A stretch of DNA of 6,449 nt. It comes from Acidobacteriaceae bacterium. Lineage in GTDB: Bacteria; Acidobacteriota; Terriglobia; Terriglobales; Acidobacteriaceae. A program made the translations under genes and the position numbers. Each line of letters begins with the position of its first letter. Positions within the stretch are counted from its first letter, which is position 1. The stretch lies in contig DAHXOQ010000165.1 of assembly GCA_027364815.1 (NCBI GenBank), positions 1 to 6,449 on the forward strand, read 5' to 3'. Of this stretch, positions 6,333 through 6,449 are shown one piece after another. Below the pieces are notes generated by a model. The model saw nothing but the letters and a program-made list of their open reading frames with translations, did not search any database and was not told the origin of the DNA.

Positions 6333-6381
6333 TTTTGCGTTGGCACTTTTTTCCCTGGTTCCAACGTTTCCCCCTTTTCCC

Positions 6382-6387
6382 AGGAGG
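6382..6387 (+). promoter_or_regulatory. Strong ribosome binding site of hypC
   Basis: A full AGGAGG Shine-Dalgarno sequence lies six bases before the ATG at 6394, after a pyrimidine-rich stretch. It fixes the hypC start and suggests efficient translation. Confidence 0.9.
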
Positions 6388-6393
6388 TTCAAA

Positions 6394-6449
6394 ATGTGCC
6401 TTGCAATTCCCGGCAAGTTAATTGAAAAAACAGAGCACGACGGTAGCCT
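6394..6449 (+). CDS. hypC: HypC/HupF [NiFe]-hydrogenase maturation chaperone, N-terminus
   Basis: Only 18 codons fall in the window, but they are diagnostic. The translation MCLAIPGKLIEKTEHDGS carries the MCLAIPGK signature of the HypC/HybG/HupF family. In this family Cys2 becomes N-terminal after Met removal. With HypD it carries the Fe(CN)2CO group, which HypC delivers to the hydrogenase large subunit before nickel insertion. Family members are about 75-100 residues, so most of the gene lies beyond the window. A strong AGGAGG site and a CRP/FNR-like operator precede it. The divergent neighbour is a nickel permease, which fits a hydrogenase maturation cluster continuing rightward. Whether other hyp genes or the hydrogenase itself follow cannot be seen here. 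Confidence 0.93.
   Translation, partial: MCLAIPGKLIEKTEHDGS

Noticed and set aside
6341..6356. Sigma54-type promoter before hypC
   Set aside because: TGGCAC at 6341-6346 resembles a -24 element, but the expected -12 GC is CC and the TTGCA block is missing.

Overview
The window looks like a chromosomal segment from a member of the Acidobacteriota, probably a soil Terriglobales-type genome. This is an inference from gene content. The main marker is a 1200-residue Oar-like TonB-dependent receptor with an N-terminal carboxypeptidase-regulatory-like domain, a family greatly expanded in that phylum. It sits beside a YtxH / DUF948-like pair of small membrane proteins and a [NiFe]-hydrogenase maturation locus. 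Base composition is moderately GC-rich in genes, with AT-richer intergenic DNA.

Layout, left to right. Everything up to 6178 is on the minus strand, so transcription there runs right to left. Positions 1-91 hold the first 30 codons of an exported protein cut by the window edge. Positions 165-692 encode a single-TM, coiled-coil DUF948-like protein. A possible 47-codon ORF (689-832) overlaps its start by ATGA. Positions 900-1277 encode a YtxH-domain protein with a good sigma70-type promoter just upstream (1312-1340). No terminator is visible between the YtxH gene and the left edge, so these genes may form one envelope/stress operon. A strong intrinsic terminator (1444-1487) insulates this group from the large receptor gene (1512-5114). 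The receptor has a 311-bp upstream region containing a candidate promoter. Next comes a NiCoT-family nickel/cobalt permease (5426-6178).

At the right end the layout becomes divergent. The permease reads left and hypC (6394 to beyond the window) reads right, with 215 bp between their start codons. That gap contains an almost perfect CRP/FNR-family operator (GTGA-N6-TCAC). It is centred where a class II activator site should lie relative to a plausible hypC promoter. Nickel import and HypC both serve [NiFe]-hydrogenase assembly, so this is best read as the left boundary of a hydrogenase maturation cluster under CRP/FNR-type control.

I saw no tRNA, rRNA, CRISPR array, insertion sequence or phage gene. 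The window is largely ordinary. The points most worth checking are the hypC/permease regulatory region, the possible small coupled ORF, and the three cysteine pairs of the receptor. No clearly new biological system is visible.
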